A stretch of 64,000 nt of DNA from Pseudonocardia abyssalis (lineage in GTDB: Bacteria; Actinomycetota; Actinomycetes; Mycobacteriales; Pseudonocardiaceae). Positions within the stretch are counted from its first letter, which is position 1. Every line of letters starts with the position of its first letter. Shown piece after piece: positions 53,114 through 61,884 of this stretch. The notes under the pieces are model-generated. The model did not search any database, was not told the DNA's origin, and saw only the letters and a program-made list of their open reading frames with translations. The position numbers and the translations under genes were made by a program. The stretch is taken from contig NZ_JADQDK010000001.1 of NCBI RefSeq assembly GCF_019263705.2, positions 744,001 to 808,000 of the forward strand. Reading direction: 5' to 3'.

Positions 53114-54274
53114 GTGCCCCGCACCCTGCTGGTGACGAACGACTTCCCGCCGCGTACCGGGGGCATCCAGACCTACCTGCACGAGTTGGCCCGGCGGCTG
53201 CCTCCGGGGGAGTTGGCCGTGTACGCGCCCGCCTGGCCCGGTGCTGCGGCGTTCGACGCGGCGTTCCCGCATCCCGTGCACCGCCACCCGACGTCGCTGA
53301 TGTTGCCCGTCCCCGCGGTCGCGCACCGGGCCGCGGCGCTGGCCCGCGAGCACGGGGCGCGCACCGTCTGGTTCGGGGCGGCGGCCCCGCTGGCGCTGCT
53401 CGGGCCGTGGCTGCGCCGACGTGCCGGGGTGGAACGGGTGGTCGCGAGCACCCACGGGCACGAGGCGGGCTGGCCGCTGCTGCCCGGCGCGCGCCAGGCA
53501 CTGGGTCGGATCGGGGCCGACGCCGACGCGCTGACGACCATCTCGCACTGGACCCGCGACCGCACCGCCGCGGCGTTCGGGCCCACCGCCGCGCTGGTAC
53601 CCCTGCCCTCGGGCATCGACACCGACCGGTTCGCCCCCGACCCGGCCGCCCGGACGGCTCTGCGACTGCGCTACCGGCTCGGTGACGCACCGGTCGTGGC
53701 GTGCGTGTCCCGGCTGGTGCGGCGCAAGGGCCAGGACGTGCTGATCCGGGCGATGCCGCAGGTCAGGAGCCGGGTGCCGGGGGCCCGGCTGCTGCTCGTC
53801 GGCGACGGCCCGGACGCCGCGCGCCTGCACCGGCTCGCCGCCGCGCACGGGGTCGTGGAGCACGTCGTGTTCACCGGTGAGGTGCCCGCCGACGAGCTGG
53901 CCGCCCACCACGGCGTCGCCGACGTCTTCGCGCTGCCGTGCCGCACCCGCCGCGGCGGGCTCGACGTCGAGGGGCTCGGGATCGCGCTGCTGGAGGCCGC
54001 GGCGTCGGGGCTGCCGGTGGTCGCGGGCGACTCCGGCGGCGCTCCCGAGACCGTGGACCCGGGCGTGACCGGCCACGTCGTCGACGGGCGACGGGTCGAC
54101 GCCGTGGCCGACGCGGTGGCGGCACTGCTGGCCGATCCGGCGCGCGCAGCCGCGATGGGCGCCGCCGGGCGGGCCCGGATGGTCCGGGACTGGACCTGGC
54201 CCTCGCGCGTGGCGACCCTGCGGGAGCTGCTGGCGGTCAGCGGCGGCCGAGGGTGTGCCGGATCTCCTGGTTGA
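53114..54274 (+). CDS. pimB: GDP-mannose-dependent phosphatidylinositol monomannoside mannosyltransferase
   Basis: 386 residues, GT4/GT-B fold. The N-terminus LLVTNDFPPRTGGIQTYLHELA binds the acceptor, VVACVSRLVRRKGQDVLIRAM and LLVGDGPDA bind the nucleotide sugar, and the E-x7-E motif is in EGLGIALLEAAASGLPVV. Gene context (NlpC/P60 before, FadD15 after) matches Rv2188c, so it should add the second mannose to form PIM2 in the cell membrane. Its 3' end overlaps the convergent methyltransferase gene by 38 bp. Confidence 0.93.
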   Translation: MPRTLLVTNDFPPRTGGIQTYLHELARRLPPGELAVYAPAWPGAAAFDAAFPHPVHRHPTSLMLPVPAVAHRAAALAREHGARTVWFGAAAPLALLGPWLRRRAGVERVVASTHGHEAGWPLLPGARQALGRIGADADALTTISHWTRDRTAAAFGPTAALVPLPSGIDTDRFAPDPAARTALRLRYRLGDAPVVACVSRLVRRKGQDVLIRAMPQVRSRVPGARLLLVGDGPDAARLHRLAAAHGVVEHVVFTGEVPADELAAHHGVADVFALPCRTRRGGLDVEGLGIALLEAAASGLPVVAGDSGGAPETVDPGVTGHVVDGRRVDAVADAVAALLADPARAAAMGAAGRARMVRDWTWPSRVATLRELLAVSGGRGCAGSPG

Positions 54275-55049
54275 AGACGAGCCGCCCCGTGCCGTCACCG
54301 TGCTGTCGGGCGATGTCGGCGATGCGACGGGCCAGTGCGGCGTGCTCGGCGGTGGGCACGACCTCCCACATCGCCCGCTGCCCGTGCGACCAGGTGAAGT
54401 CCAGGAGCTGGTCGGCGTCGCGGAAGACCGCCTCGACCGTCCGGTGCGCGGTGCGGACCTCGCGCAGCCCCGCGTCGCGCAGCAGCCCCTCCACCCCGGA
54501 GTCGGAGGAGAACGGGCCGACGCGCCCGCTGGTGCGCGCGTCGAGCATCGCGGGTGGGAGGTGGGGGTCGAAGACCTCGTCGACGGCCCGCCACCGCGGG
54601 TCCTGCGGCCCGAACGTCGTGACGCCCATCCGCCCACCGTCGACGAGGAGCTCCGCCCACGCCCGGACGGCGGCGCCCGGGTCGGGCAGGAAGAAGAGCA
54701 CGAGCGCCGACGCGACGACGTCGAACGACGCGGTGGGAAGGCCCGGGGCGGTGGCGTCGCCGACCCGCACCTCCACCTGCGGAAGGTCTCGCGCGTCGGC
54801 TGCGGTGCGCTCCACCATCCGTGGCGCGAGGTCGATGCCGAGCACGCGGCCTGCCCCGCCCACGGCGTCGGCCAGCGGGAACAGCGCGGCTCCCCGCCCA
54901 CAGCCGATGTCGAGCACCCGCTCGCCCGGCTCGACCGCCAGTTCCTCGACCAGTCCCGCGGCGATGGGCCGGAACCAGGGCACGCCGACGTCGTCGTAGG
55001 AGTCGGCGGCGCGGTCGAAGACGCCGGCGATCCCGGGCGGAGTGGTCAC
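54237..55049 (-). CDS. Class I SAM-dependent methyltransferase
   Basis: 270 residues. Motif I is LDIGCGRGAALFPLADA near 46, then VLGIDLAPRMVERT, motif post-I, SFDVVASALVLFFLPDP as motif II/III and LLVDGGRMGVTTFG. It belongs to the ubiE/type-11 group of small-molecule methyltransferases; the acceptor is unknown. It is inserted between pimB and the FadD15-type gene relative to the mycobacterial order, so it may be a local addition. CAGGGT 7 nt upstream of the GTG is a weak leaderless promoter candidate. Confidence 0.9.
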   Translation of the reverse strand: MTTPPGIAGVFDRAADSYDDVGVPWFRPIAAGLVEELAVEPGERVLDIGCGRGAALFPLADAVGGAGRVLGIDLAPRMVERTAADARDLPQVEVRVGDATAPGLPTASFDVVASALVLFFLPDPGAAVRAWAELLVDGGRMGVTTFGPQDPRWRAVDEVFDPHLPPAMLDARTSGRVGPFSSDSGVEGLLRDAGLREVRTAHRTVEAVFRDADQLLDFTWSHGQRAMWEVVPTAEHAALARRIADIARQHGDGTGRLVFNQEIRHTLGRR

Positions 55050-55091
55050 GCCACCGACCCTGGCACGACGCCGGGCCGGCGGCCAGCCCGC

Positions 55092-56891
55092 TCAGCTCGA
55101 GGCCGACGTCCCGGCGTAGATGGCTGCGATGTCGCCGGCGAAGGTCTTCGCGACGACCTGGCGCTTCACCTTCATCGTCGGGGTCATCTCCCCGCCCGCC
55201 TCGGTGAAGTCGACGGGCAGGATCCGGAACTCGCGGATCTGCTCGGCCCGCGAGACCGCCTTGTTGGCCTCGTCGACGGCCGCGGAGACCTCGGCGCGCA
55301 GGTCGGCGTCGTCGACGAGGTCGGCGACGCCCTCGGCGGCCGGCTTGCCGTTGCGCTCGCGCCAACCCGGCAGCGCCTCGGGGTCGATCGTGACCAGCGC
55401 GCCGATGAACGGCTGCGCGTCGCCGACGACCATGCACTGGCTGATCAGCGGGTGTGCACGCAGGCGGTCCTCGAGCACGGCGGGGGCGACGTTCTTGCCG
55501 CCCGCCGTCACGATGATCTCCTTCTTGCGCCCGGTGATCGTCAGGAAGCCGGCGTCGTCGAGCTCGCCGATGTCGCCGCTGTGGAACCAGCCGTCCTCGA
55601 CGGCCTCGGCGGTGGAGGTCTCGTTCTTCCAGTACCCGCGGAAGACCAGCGGCCCCTGCAGCAGGATCTCGCCGTCCTCGGCGATCCGGACGGCGTGCCC
55701 GGGCACCGGCCGCCCGACGCTGCCGATGCGCTGCGCGGCGAGCGTGTTGAGCGTGATGCCCGCGGAGGTCTCGGTGAGCCCGTAGCCCTCCAGGACGGGC
55801 AGGCCGACGCCGCGGAAGAAGTGGCCCAGCCGCGCACCCAGCGGGGCGGAGCCGGAGACCGCGGCGAGGACGTTGCCCCCGACGGCCGCGCGGAGCTTGC
55901 CGTAGACGAGCTTGTCGAACACCGCGTGCTTGGCCTTGAGCACCATCCCGGCGCCGCCGGTGTCCTGGGCCTTCGAGTACGCGATCGCGGTGTCGGCGGC
56001 GGCGTCGAAGATCTTGCCCTTGCCGTCGTTGTGGGCCCGCTGGCGTGCGCCGTTGTAGACCTTCTCGAACACCCGTGGCACGGCGAGCAGGAACGACGGG
56101 CGGAACGCGGCGAGGTCGGGCAGCAGCTGTGTGACGTCGGCGGTGTGCGCGACGGTGGTGCGGGTCAGCAGCGCGCCGCACTGGATCGCCTTGCCGAACA
56201 CGTGCGCGAGCGGCAGGAACAGCAGCACCGAGCTGCCCACCGTGAGGAGCTCGGGGAAGACCGCGGAGACCGTGCGCACCTCGGTGAGCAGGTTGCGGTG
56301 GGTCAGCTCGCAGCCCTTGGGGCGCCCGGTCGTGCCGGAGGTGTAGATCAGGGTGGCGAGGTCGCTCGCGCGTACCGCCTTCCGGCGGACGTGCACCTCC
56401 TCGACGGGGGTGTCGGCTCCGGCGGCCACCAGCGCGTCGACGGCGCCGCCGTCGAGCTGCCAGACCGTCAGCCCCGGGCGGGCCACCTCCTCGACGACCG
56501 CCTGGTGCTTCGCCGACTCCACGACGATCCCGACGGCATCGGAGTCGGAGAGGATCCAGTCGATCTGCTCGGCGGAGGAGGTCTCGTAGATGGGTACGGT
56601 GACGCCGCCGACGGCGAGGATCGCGTAGTCCAGCAGCGTCCACTCGTAGCGTGTGCGGGACAGCAGCGCGACGCGGTCGCCTGCGGACACCCCGGACGCG
56701 ATGAGCCCGCGCGCGACGCCCGCGACCTGGTCGGCGAACTGGGCCGACGTGATGTCGGCCCGCTGGTCGTCGGACCCGCGACGGCGGTAGACGACGTCGG
56801 AGCCGTGGGCGGCCGCGTTGTCGAAGACCGCGTCGACGAGGTTCTCCTCGTCACCCACGGTGATGGTGGCGGGAACGCTGTACTCGCGCAC
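55092..56891 (-). CDS. fadD15: Long-chain acyl-CoA synthetase (FadD15-like)
   Basis: 599 residues from GTG 56891, chosen because GGAGGA precedes it; farther upstream in-frame codons lie in non-coding sequence. AMP-binding signature YTSGTTGRPKG near 180, LPLAHVFGK, YGLTETSAGITLN, the hinge region DIGELDDAGFLTITGRKKE and late lysine region MTPTMKVKR are intact. It activates long fatty acids to acyl-CoA for lipid synthesis. Position next to pimB and the SRPBCC genes matches Rv2187. Confidence 0.94.
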   Translation of the reverse strand: MREYSVPATITVGDEENLVDAVFDNAAAHGSDVVYRRRGSDDQRADITSAQFADQVAGVARGLIASGVSAGDRVALLSRTRYEWTLLDYAILAVGGVTVPIYETSSAEQIDWILSDSDAVGIVVESAKHQAVVEEVARPGLTVWQLDGGAVDALVAAGADTPVEEVHVRRKAVRASDLATLIYTSGTTGRPKGCELTHRNLLTEVRTVSAVFPELLTVGSSVLLFLPLAHVFGKAIQCGALLTRTTVAHTADVTQLLPDLAAFRPSFLLAVPRVFEKVYNGARQRAHNDGKGKIFDAAADTAIAYSKAQDTGGAGMVLKAKHAVFDKLVYGKLRAAVGGNVLAAVSGSAPLGARLGHFFRGVGLPVLEGYGLTETSAGITLNTLAAQRIGSVGRPVPGHAVRIAEDGEILLQGPLVFRGYWKNETSTAEAVEDGWFHSGDIGELDDAGFLTITGRKKEIIVTAGGKNVAPAVLEDRLRAHPLISQCMVVGDAQPFIGALVTIDPEALPGWRERNGKPAAEGVADLVDDADLRAEVSAAVDEANKAVSRAEQIREFRILPVDFTEAGGEMTPTMKVKRQVVAKTFAGDIAAIYAGTSASS

Positions 56892-56984
56892 TGGACCAGT
56901 CCTCCTCGGCTGAAGCTCGCAGCAACCTACCGCGCGGTAGGGCGCTGGGGGAGGGGTGACGGCTGTCCGATTCGCCCGGTCCGG

Positions 56985-56990
56985 CAGTCT
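56985..56990 (+). promoter_or_regulatory. Leaderless-type -10 element (CAGTCT)
   Basis: CAGTCT ends 6 nt before the GTG at 56997, with C replacing the first T of the pattern. Confidence 0.35.
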
Positions 56991-56996
56991 GCGGAC

Positions 56997-57389
56997 GTGC
57001 CCTCGGTCGACGTGGTGGACGAGACGTTCCTGGCGGTGCCCCCGGAGGTGGTGGCAGCGGAGTTCGCGGCGCCCGCCCACTGGGCGCGCTGGTGGCCCGA
57101 CCTGCGCCTGGCCGTCGACACCGACCGCGGGGTCCAGGGCTTCCGGTGGACGGTGACCGGTGCGCTCGTCGGCAGCATGGAGGTCTGGCTCGAACCGGTC
57201 CTCGACGGCACGGTGCTGCACTACTTCCTGCGCGCCGACCCCTCCGGTCCCGACGGGCGTCCCGCTCCGGCGGCCCCGCGTCGCGGGGCCGCGGAGGCAC
57301 GGCGGCGCCAGCGCGCGGCGAAAGCGGTCGCGTTCGCCTGCAAGGACCGCCTCGAGGCGGGACGGGCGCCGGGCGAGCCCCCCGCCTGA
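56997..57389 (+). CDS. SRPBCC/START-like lipid-binding protein (Rv2186c-like)
   Basis: 130 residues. The START-like fold begins with a strand DVVDETFLAVPPEVVAAEFA and a tryptophan-rich turn HWARWWPDLRLAVD, then the strands FRWTVTGALVGSMEVWLEP and VLHYFLRADP. The C-terminus is a basic Ala/Arg helix. Length and position beside the FadD15 gene match Rv2186c. It probably binds a hydrophobic ligand; the enzyme role is unknown. Confidence 0.8.
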   Translation: MPSVDVVDETFLAVPPEVVAAEFAAPAHWARWWPDLRLAVDTDRGVQGFRWTVTGALVGSMEVWLEPVLDGTVLHYFLRADPSGPDGRPAPAAPRRGAAEARRRQRAAKAVAFACKDRLEAGRAPGEPPA

Positions 57390-57530
57390 TCGCCGCGCGG
57401 GCCGCGTGCGCGCCCCGGTGAGGGCGACGGGGTGCGGTCGGCGCCGATCACCGGGCCGGTCCGTGCGGCTGCGCCCGGTGAGGGGCGGAGGCGCGGCCAC
57501 CGCCGATCGTCGGGGGCACCGGCGGCGGGA

Positions 57531-57536
57531 TACCGT
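57531..57536 (+). promoter_or_regulatory. Leaderless -10 element (TACCGT)
   Basis: TACCGT ends 6 nt before the ATG at 57543. Confidence 0.55.
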
Positions 57537-57542
57537 GCGTCC

Positions 57543-58331
57543 ATGCGCGTGCACGTGGTCTCCGACGTGCACGGCAACGCCGAGGCACTGGCCCGCGCGG
57601 GCGACGGCGCCGACGCGCTGCTCGTGCTCGGTGACCTGGTCGACTTCGTCGACTACCAGAACCCGGACCGGGGGATCCTGGGCCGCGTCCTCGGCCCGGA
57701 CGTCAGCCGCCGGTTCGGCGAGATCCGGACGAACGGGCGCCCCGGGGACCTGATGGAGTTCGCGCGGGCCGCGTGGTCCGCGGTGCCCGACCCGCCCGCG
57801 GTCGTCGCCGACGCCGTCCGCGAGCAGTACGCCGAGCTGTTCGCCGTGATGTCCGCGCCGACCTGGGCGATCCCCGGCAACGTCGACCAGCCCGAGCTGT
57901 GGCCCGAGTTCGTCCGTGACGGCGTCGTGGCCGCCGACGGGCAGGTCGTGACGCTGGGCGGGCTGCGGTTCGGGTTCGTCGGCGGGGCGCCGCTGCCGCC
58001 GGGGGTCGAACCCCGCCGCGGCGGGCCGTGGAAGCCGAACCTGCTGCGCGCCGAGGAGTTCGACGCCGCCGTGGCGCGGATGGGGCCGGTCGACGTGCTG
58101 TGCAGTCACGTCCCGCCCGCGGTCCCCGACCTCGCCTACGACGTGGTGTCGCGGCGCGCCGAGTCGTCGTCGGCCGCGCTGCTCGACGTGTGCCTCCGCG
58201 ACCGGGCGCGGGCGGCGCTGTTCGGCCACGTGCACCAGCCGCTCGCGGCACGCGCGCGGGTCGGGAGCACCGAGTGCGTCAACGTCGGGCACTTCCGGCG
58301 CACCGGTGTGCCGTACGTGCTGCGCTGGTGA
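57543..58331 (+). CDS. Calcineurin-like metallophosphoesterase
   Basis: 262 residues. Metal ligands are seen in order: SDVHGN, LGDLVDF, GNVDQ, CSHVPP and FGHVHQP, the full set of a binuclear phosphoesterase. A 60-residue insertion around 50-100 (FGEIRTNGRPGDLMEFARAA) separates the second and third motifs. The substrate may be a nucleotide or phospholipid head group; it is not determined. It lies between the two SRPBCC genes of the Rv2186c-Rv2185c neighbourhood, in front of the TB16.3-like gene. Confidence 0.92.
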   Translation: MRVHVVSDVHGNAEALARAGDGADALLVLGDLVDFVDYQNPDRGILGRVLGPDVSRRFGEIRTNGRPGDLMEFARAAWSAVPDPPAVVADAVREQYAELFAVMSAPTWAIPGNVDQPELWPEFVRDGVVAADGQVVTLGGLRFGFVGGAPLPPGVEPRRGGPWKPNLLRAEEFDAAVARMGPVDVLCSHVPPAVPDLAYDVVSRRAESSSAALLDVCLRDRARAALFGHVHQPLAARARVGSTECVNVGHFRRTGVPYVLRW

Positions 58332-58353
58332 CGCGGCTCCGGAAACCGGCCGG

Positions 58354-58359
58354 TAACCT
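58354..58359 (+). promoter_or_regulatory. Leaderless -10 element (TAACCT)
   Basis: TAACCT ends 6 nt before the ATG at 58366. Confidence 0.55.
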
Positions 58360-58365
58360 GCCCGC

Positions 58366-58806
58366 ATGGCCAACGCGACCACCTCCTCGATCGACATCGC
58401 CGCACCCGCGGAGCGGGTGATGGCGGTGATCGCCGACTTCGAGGCCTACCCGGAGTGGGCCGAGCAGGTGAAGAGCGTCGAGGTGCTCGAGGCCGGCGCG
58501 GGCGGTCGCCCCGCGCGCGTGCGGTTCACGATGGACGCCGGTCCGATCAAGGACTCCTACACGCTCGACTACACCTGGGCCCCCGACGACCGGGCCGTCA
58601 GCTGGACGCTGGTCAAGGGCCAGATGCAGAAGGCCCAGGACGGCTCGTACTCCCTGAGCGGGTCGACGGGCTCGACGACCGTCACGTACTCCCTCGCCGT
58701 CGACCTGAACATCCCGATGATCGGCATGCTCCGTCGCAAGGCCGAGAAGGTCATCATCGACACGGCGCTCAAGGGCCTGAAGCGGCGGGTCGAGAGCGCG
58801 AACTGA
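58366..58806 (+). CDS. SRPBCC/polyketide cyclase-like protein (TB16.3-like)
   Basis: 146 residues with the coenzyme Q-binding/cyclase START pattern: SSIDIAAPAERVMAVIADFE, YPEWAEQVKSVEVLE, YTLDYTWAPDDRAVSWTLV and the C-terminal helix KAEKVIIDTALKGLKRRVE. It matches TB16.3 (Rv2185c) in length and neighbourhood. Probably binds a lipid or isoprenoid at the membrane. It is followed by the ArsA-like ATPase, which has its own leaderless start. Confidence 0.88.
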   Translation: MANATTSSIDIAAPAERVMAVIADFEAYPEWAEQVKSVEVLEAGAGGRPARVRFTMDAGPIKDSYTLDYTWAPDDRAVSWTLVKGQMQKAQDGSYSLSGSTGSTTVTYSLAVDLNIPMIGMLRRKAEKVIIDTALKGLKRRVESAN

Positions 58807-58814
58807 GCGACGGA

Positions 58815-58820
58815 TACCCT
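58815..58820 (+). promoter_or_regulatory. Leaderless -10 element (TACCCT)
   Basis: TACCCT ends 7 nt before the GTG at 58828. Confidence 0.55.
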
Positions 58821-58827
58821 GCGCCTC

Positions 58828-60051
58828 GTGCGCGTCGTCCTGTTCACCGGCAAGGGTGGCGTCGGCAAGACCACCCTCGCCGCGGCGACCGCCACCCATC
58901 TGGCCGGGGCGGGGCGCTCCGCTCTCGTGGTCTCGACCGACCCGGCGCACTCGCTCGGTGACGCGCTGGAGGCCGAGCTGGGCGGCGACCCGGTCGAGCT
59001 CCAGCCCGGCCTGCACGCCGCCCACATCGACACCCACGCCCTGCTCGACCGCTCCTGGTCCCAGCTGCAGGGCCACCTGCGCACCATCCTGTCGGGGGCG
59101 GGGGTCGACGAACTCGTCGCCGACGAGCTGACGGTGCTGCCCGGCGTCGAGGACCTCCTCGCGCTCGGCGAGGTCCGCCGCCTGGCCGAGGACGGGCCGT
59201 GGGACGTCGTCGTCGTCGACTGCGGACCGACCGCGGAGACGCTGCGGCTGCTCGGGCTGCCGGAGGCCCTGTCCGGGTACGTCGAGCGGCTGTTCCCCGC
59301 GCATCGCAGGGCCGTCCGGGGGATGCTGGCGGGCATGGCGACGGGGGGCAAGGAGGCGGCATCGGCGTGGGAGTCCACGGTCGTCGCCCTCGACGCGCTG
59401 GCAGAGGACCTCGCCGCGCTGCGCGCGATGCTCGGCGACCACACCCGCACGTCGATCCGGCTCGTGCTGACGCCGGAGCGGGTCGTCGCCGCGGAGACCC
59501 GCCGCACGCTCACCGCGCTCGCGCTGCACGGCCTGCGCGTCGACGACTGCGTGGTCAACCGGCTGGTGCCCGGCCCACCGCCCTCGCTGCGCGGCCCCGC
59601 CGCCCGCTGGCTGCGCGAGCGCCACACCGAGCAGCAGGCGGTGCTGGCCGACCTCGACGCGCTCGGGGTGCCGCTGCGCACCGCCGACCACACCTCCGCC
59701 GAGCCCACCGGGATCCCCGCGCTGCGCGAGATCGCCCGCGGCCTCTACGGCGACGACGACCCCGCCGCCCCCGGCGGGCAGGCCCCGCCCCTGCTGGAGG
59801 TGCGGCGCACGGCGGGCACCGGGACGTCGAAGGACTCGGTGTTCGAGCTGGTGCTGGCCCTGCCCGGCGCCGCGGACGGCCCGCTCGACCTCGCCCGCGT
59901 CGGCGACGACCTCGCGATCACCGCAGGCGGTACGCGGCGGATGGTCGCGCTCCCGTCGGTGCTGCGCCGGTGCGAGGTCACCGGTGCGCGGCTCGTCGGC
60001 GACGACCTGTGCGTCGTGTTCACCCCCGACCTCGCGGTGTGGTCCCGGTGA
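58828..60051 (+). CDS. ArsA/GET3-like P-loop ATPase
   Basis: 407 residues. The deviant Walker A FTGKGGVGKTTLAAATA is at the N-terminus, with VVSTDPAHSLGDAL (switch I), VVVDCGPTAETLRLL (switch II/Walker B) and the late VNRLVPG segment. This is the Rv2184c-like branch of ArsA/GET3 ATPases. No arsenic genes accompany it, so arsenite pumping is unlikely. A role with the downstream Cys-rich protein, overlapping by GTGA, is plausible. Confidence 0.92.
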   Translation: MRVVLFTGKGGVGKTTLAAATATHLAGAGRSALVVSTDPAHSLGDALEAELGGDPVELQPGLHAAHIDTHALLDRSWSQLQGHLRTILSGAGVDELVADELTVLPGVEDLLALGEVRRLAEDGPWDVVVVDCGPTAETLRLLGLPEALSGYVERLFPAHRRAVRGMLAGMATGGKEAASAWESTVVALDALAEDLAALRAMLGDHTRTSIRLVLTPERVVAAETRRTLTALALHGLRVDDCVVNRLVPGPPPSLRGPAARWLRERHTEQQAVLADLDALGVPLRTADHTSAEPTGIPALREIARGLYGDDDPAAPGGQAPPLLEVRRTAGTGTSKDSVFELVLALPGAADGPLDLARVGDDLAITAGGTRRMVALPSVLRRCEVTGARLVGDDLCVVFTPDLAVWSR

Positions 60052-60392
60052 CGGGCCCCGGATGCGGTACGCACGCCGGTCTCGGGGCCGAGCTGCGCGC
60101 GGTCGCGGTGCTGCTGCTCGACCGGCTCGGGCCGGTGCTCGAGGGGGGTCCCCGGTCGTCGACCTGCTCCGTGTGCCCGGTCTGCGCCGTCGTCGCCCTG
60201 CTGCGCGGCGAGCGCCCTGAGCTCGCGGTCCGCCTGGCCGAGCACGCCTCCGGCTTCCTCGACGCGCTGCAGACCGCGCTGCGCGAGGGCAACGGGATGC
60301 CCCCCTCCGGCGGCCAGGTCCCCGAGCCGCCGCCCGCCCCCACGCGGAGGGTGCAGCACATCCCCGTCGTGCGCGAGGCCGCTGCGTGTTGA
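60048..60392 (+). CDS. Rv2183c-like small protein with CxxCPxC motif
   Basis: 114 residues, GTG start overlapping the ATPase stop (GTGA). A helix ELRAVAVLLLDRLGPVLE leads into STCSVCPVCAVVALLRGERPEL, where three Cys in C-x2-C-x2-C spacing could bind metal. Another helix HASGFLDALQTALREG follows and the tail is Pro-rich. It is strictly coupled to the ArsA-like ATPase, as in Mycobacterium. Function unknown. Confidence 0.82.
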   Translation: MTGPGCGTHAGLGAELRAVAVLLLDRLGPVLEGGPRSSTCSVCPVCAVVALLRGERPELAVRLAEHASGFLDALQTALREGNGMPPSGGQVPEPPPAPTRRVQHIPVVREAAAC

Positions 60393-61342
60393 GCCGGACC
60401 GGGCTGACGGTCGGGGTCGACGTCGGCGGCACGAGCGTGCGCGCGGGTGTCGTGACGGCGGAGGGGGCGGTCCTCGACACCGCGCACGCCCCCACCCCGC
60501 GCGGTGAGGCGGCGCTGGAGGCCACCGTCGCGCGGGTGATCGGCGAGCTGGCCGGGCGGCACCCGGTCGGTGCCGCCGGGCTGGCGCTCGCCGGGTTCAT
60601 CACGCCCGACCTGCGCGGGGTGCGGTTCGCCCCGCACCTGTCCTGGCGCGACGCCCCGGTCGCCGACCGGATCGCCGCGCGCACCGGGCTGCCGGTCGTC
60701 GTCGAGCACGACGCCAACGCCGCTGCACTGGCCGAGCGGCACTTCGGGGCGGCCGCGGGGGCGTCGACGACGGTGTTCGTCGCGCTCGGCACCGGCATCG
60801 GCGCCGCCCTGCTGCTCGACGGGGTGCTGTTCCGCGGGGCGCACGGGGTGGCGCCCGAGCTGGGGCACCTGCGTGTCGTGCCCGGCGGGCGGCCGTGCCC
60901 GTGCGGGAAGTCGGGGTGCTGGGAGCGCTACTGCAGCGGCACCGCGCTGGCCACCACCGCGGTCGAGATGATCGCGCGCGAACCGGGGCTCTCGCCCGCG
61001 CTGCGCCGCCTCGTCGTCGACGACCCGGGGCGGGTCACCGGCCGTCGGGTCGCCGCGGCCGCCCGCGACGGCGACCCCCTCGGGATCGCCGCCGTCGCCG
61101 ACCTCGCCCGCTGGCTGGGGGAGGGGCTCGCGCTGGTCGCCGACGTGTTCGACCCGGACCTGGTGGTGATCGGGGGCGGGGTGTCGGCGTCGGCACCGCT
61201 GTTCCTCGACGACGCCCGCGAGCACTACGCCGCCCGGCTCACCGGCGCGGGCCGTCGGCCGTTGGCCCGCATCCGCACCGCGCAGCTCGGTGAGGACGCC
61301 GCGGTGGTCGGGGCGGCGCGGTTGGCCCGGGACGCCTGCTAG
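60386..61342 (+). CDS. ROK-family sugar kinase (glucokinase-like)
   Basis: 318 residues from GTG 60386; the TTG at 60389 that overlaps the preceding stop is equally possible. ATP-binding VGVDVGGTSVRAGV is at the N-terminus, EHDANAAALAERHFG and ALGTGIGAALLL lie in the middle, and the ROK zinc motif CPCGKSGCWERYCSG is complete with its sugar-contacting ELGH upstream. It likely phosphorylates glucose or a related hexose in the cytosol, coupled to the Rv2183c-like gene. Confidence 0.93.
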   Translation: MLSRTGLTVGVDVGGTSVRAGVVTAEGAVLDTAHAPTPRGEAALEATVARVIGELAGRHPVGAAGLALAGFITPDLRGVRFAPHLSWRDAPVADRIAARTGLPVVVEHDANAAALAERHFGAAAGASTTVFVALGTGIGAALLLDGVLFRGAHGVAPELGHLRVVPGGRPCPCGKSGCWERYCSGTALATTAVEMIAREPGLSPALRRLVVDDPGRVTGRRVAAAARDGDPLGIAAVADLARWLGEGLALVADVFDPDLVVIGGGVSASAPLFLDDAREHYAARLTGAGRRPLARIRTAQLGEDAAVVGAARLARDAC

Positions 61343-61345
61343 CGC

Positions 61346-61864
61346 TCAGTGCAGGGGCGCCAGCATCGGGCGCGGCCGGCCCAGTGCGTGGCTGATCGCG
61401 TCGGCCTCCGGCCCCGGCGGCTCCCACCCCGGCCCCGGTGCCATCACCGTCGACCCGACCGGGACGGTCCCGCCGCACGTCGCGCAGGTGCCGGTGACGT
61501 CGAGCGCGCCGCCGCAGCCGGCGTGGGTGAACACGCGTCGCGGGCCTGCGGGTGCGTAGTGGTCGTCGCCCCATTCGATGAGTGCACGCAGGACCGGCCA
61601 GAGCGCGACGCCCTTCGCGGTCAACGCGTACTCCGAGCGCTGCCCCGGCCCGGGGACGCGCTCGAACACGCCCTCGGTGACCAGGCGGTCGAGCCGGTCG
61701 GTGAGCACCGCGCGCGGGATGCCCAGGTGGCGGGAGAAGTCGCTGAAGCGCCGCACCCCGAAGAACGCGTCGCGCACCACGAGCAGCGACCAGCGCTCGC
61801 CGACCACCTCCAGCGCACGTGCCATCGAGCACCGCTGGCCGTGGTAGTCGCGGGGAAGGACCAT
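61346..61864 (-). CDS. HxlR-type transcriptional regulator with C-terminal Cys motif
   Basis: 172 residues from ATG 61864 (GAGGA 7 nt upstream); an in-frame ATG at 61882 is possible. The winged helix is at 10-100 (RCSMARALEVVGERWSLLVV, GIPRAVLTDRLDRLVTEGV, YALTAKGVALWPVLRALIEW). Beyond it a 60-residue tail has H-x2-C and TCATCGG, a possible zinc ribbon. It probably represses the divergent MFS gene and senses a thiol-reactive or drug signal (family knowledge). Confidence 0.9.
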   Translation of the reverse strand: MVLPRDYHGQRCSMARALEVVGERWSLLVVRDAFFGVRRFSDFSRHLGIPRAVLTDRLDRLVTEGVFERVPGPGQRSEYALTAKGVALWPVLRALIEWGDDHYAPAGPRRVFTHAGCGGALDVTGTCATCGGTVPVGSTVMAPGPGWEPPGPEADAISHALGRPRPMLAPLH

Positions 61865-61884
61865 GTGCCCATCCTCGCACATCG

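Noticed and set aside
54255..56996. Plus-strand open frame running into the START-like gene
   Set aside because: Antisense to the methyltransferase and FadD15 genes; only the part from 56997 has family motifs.
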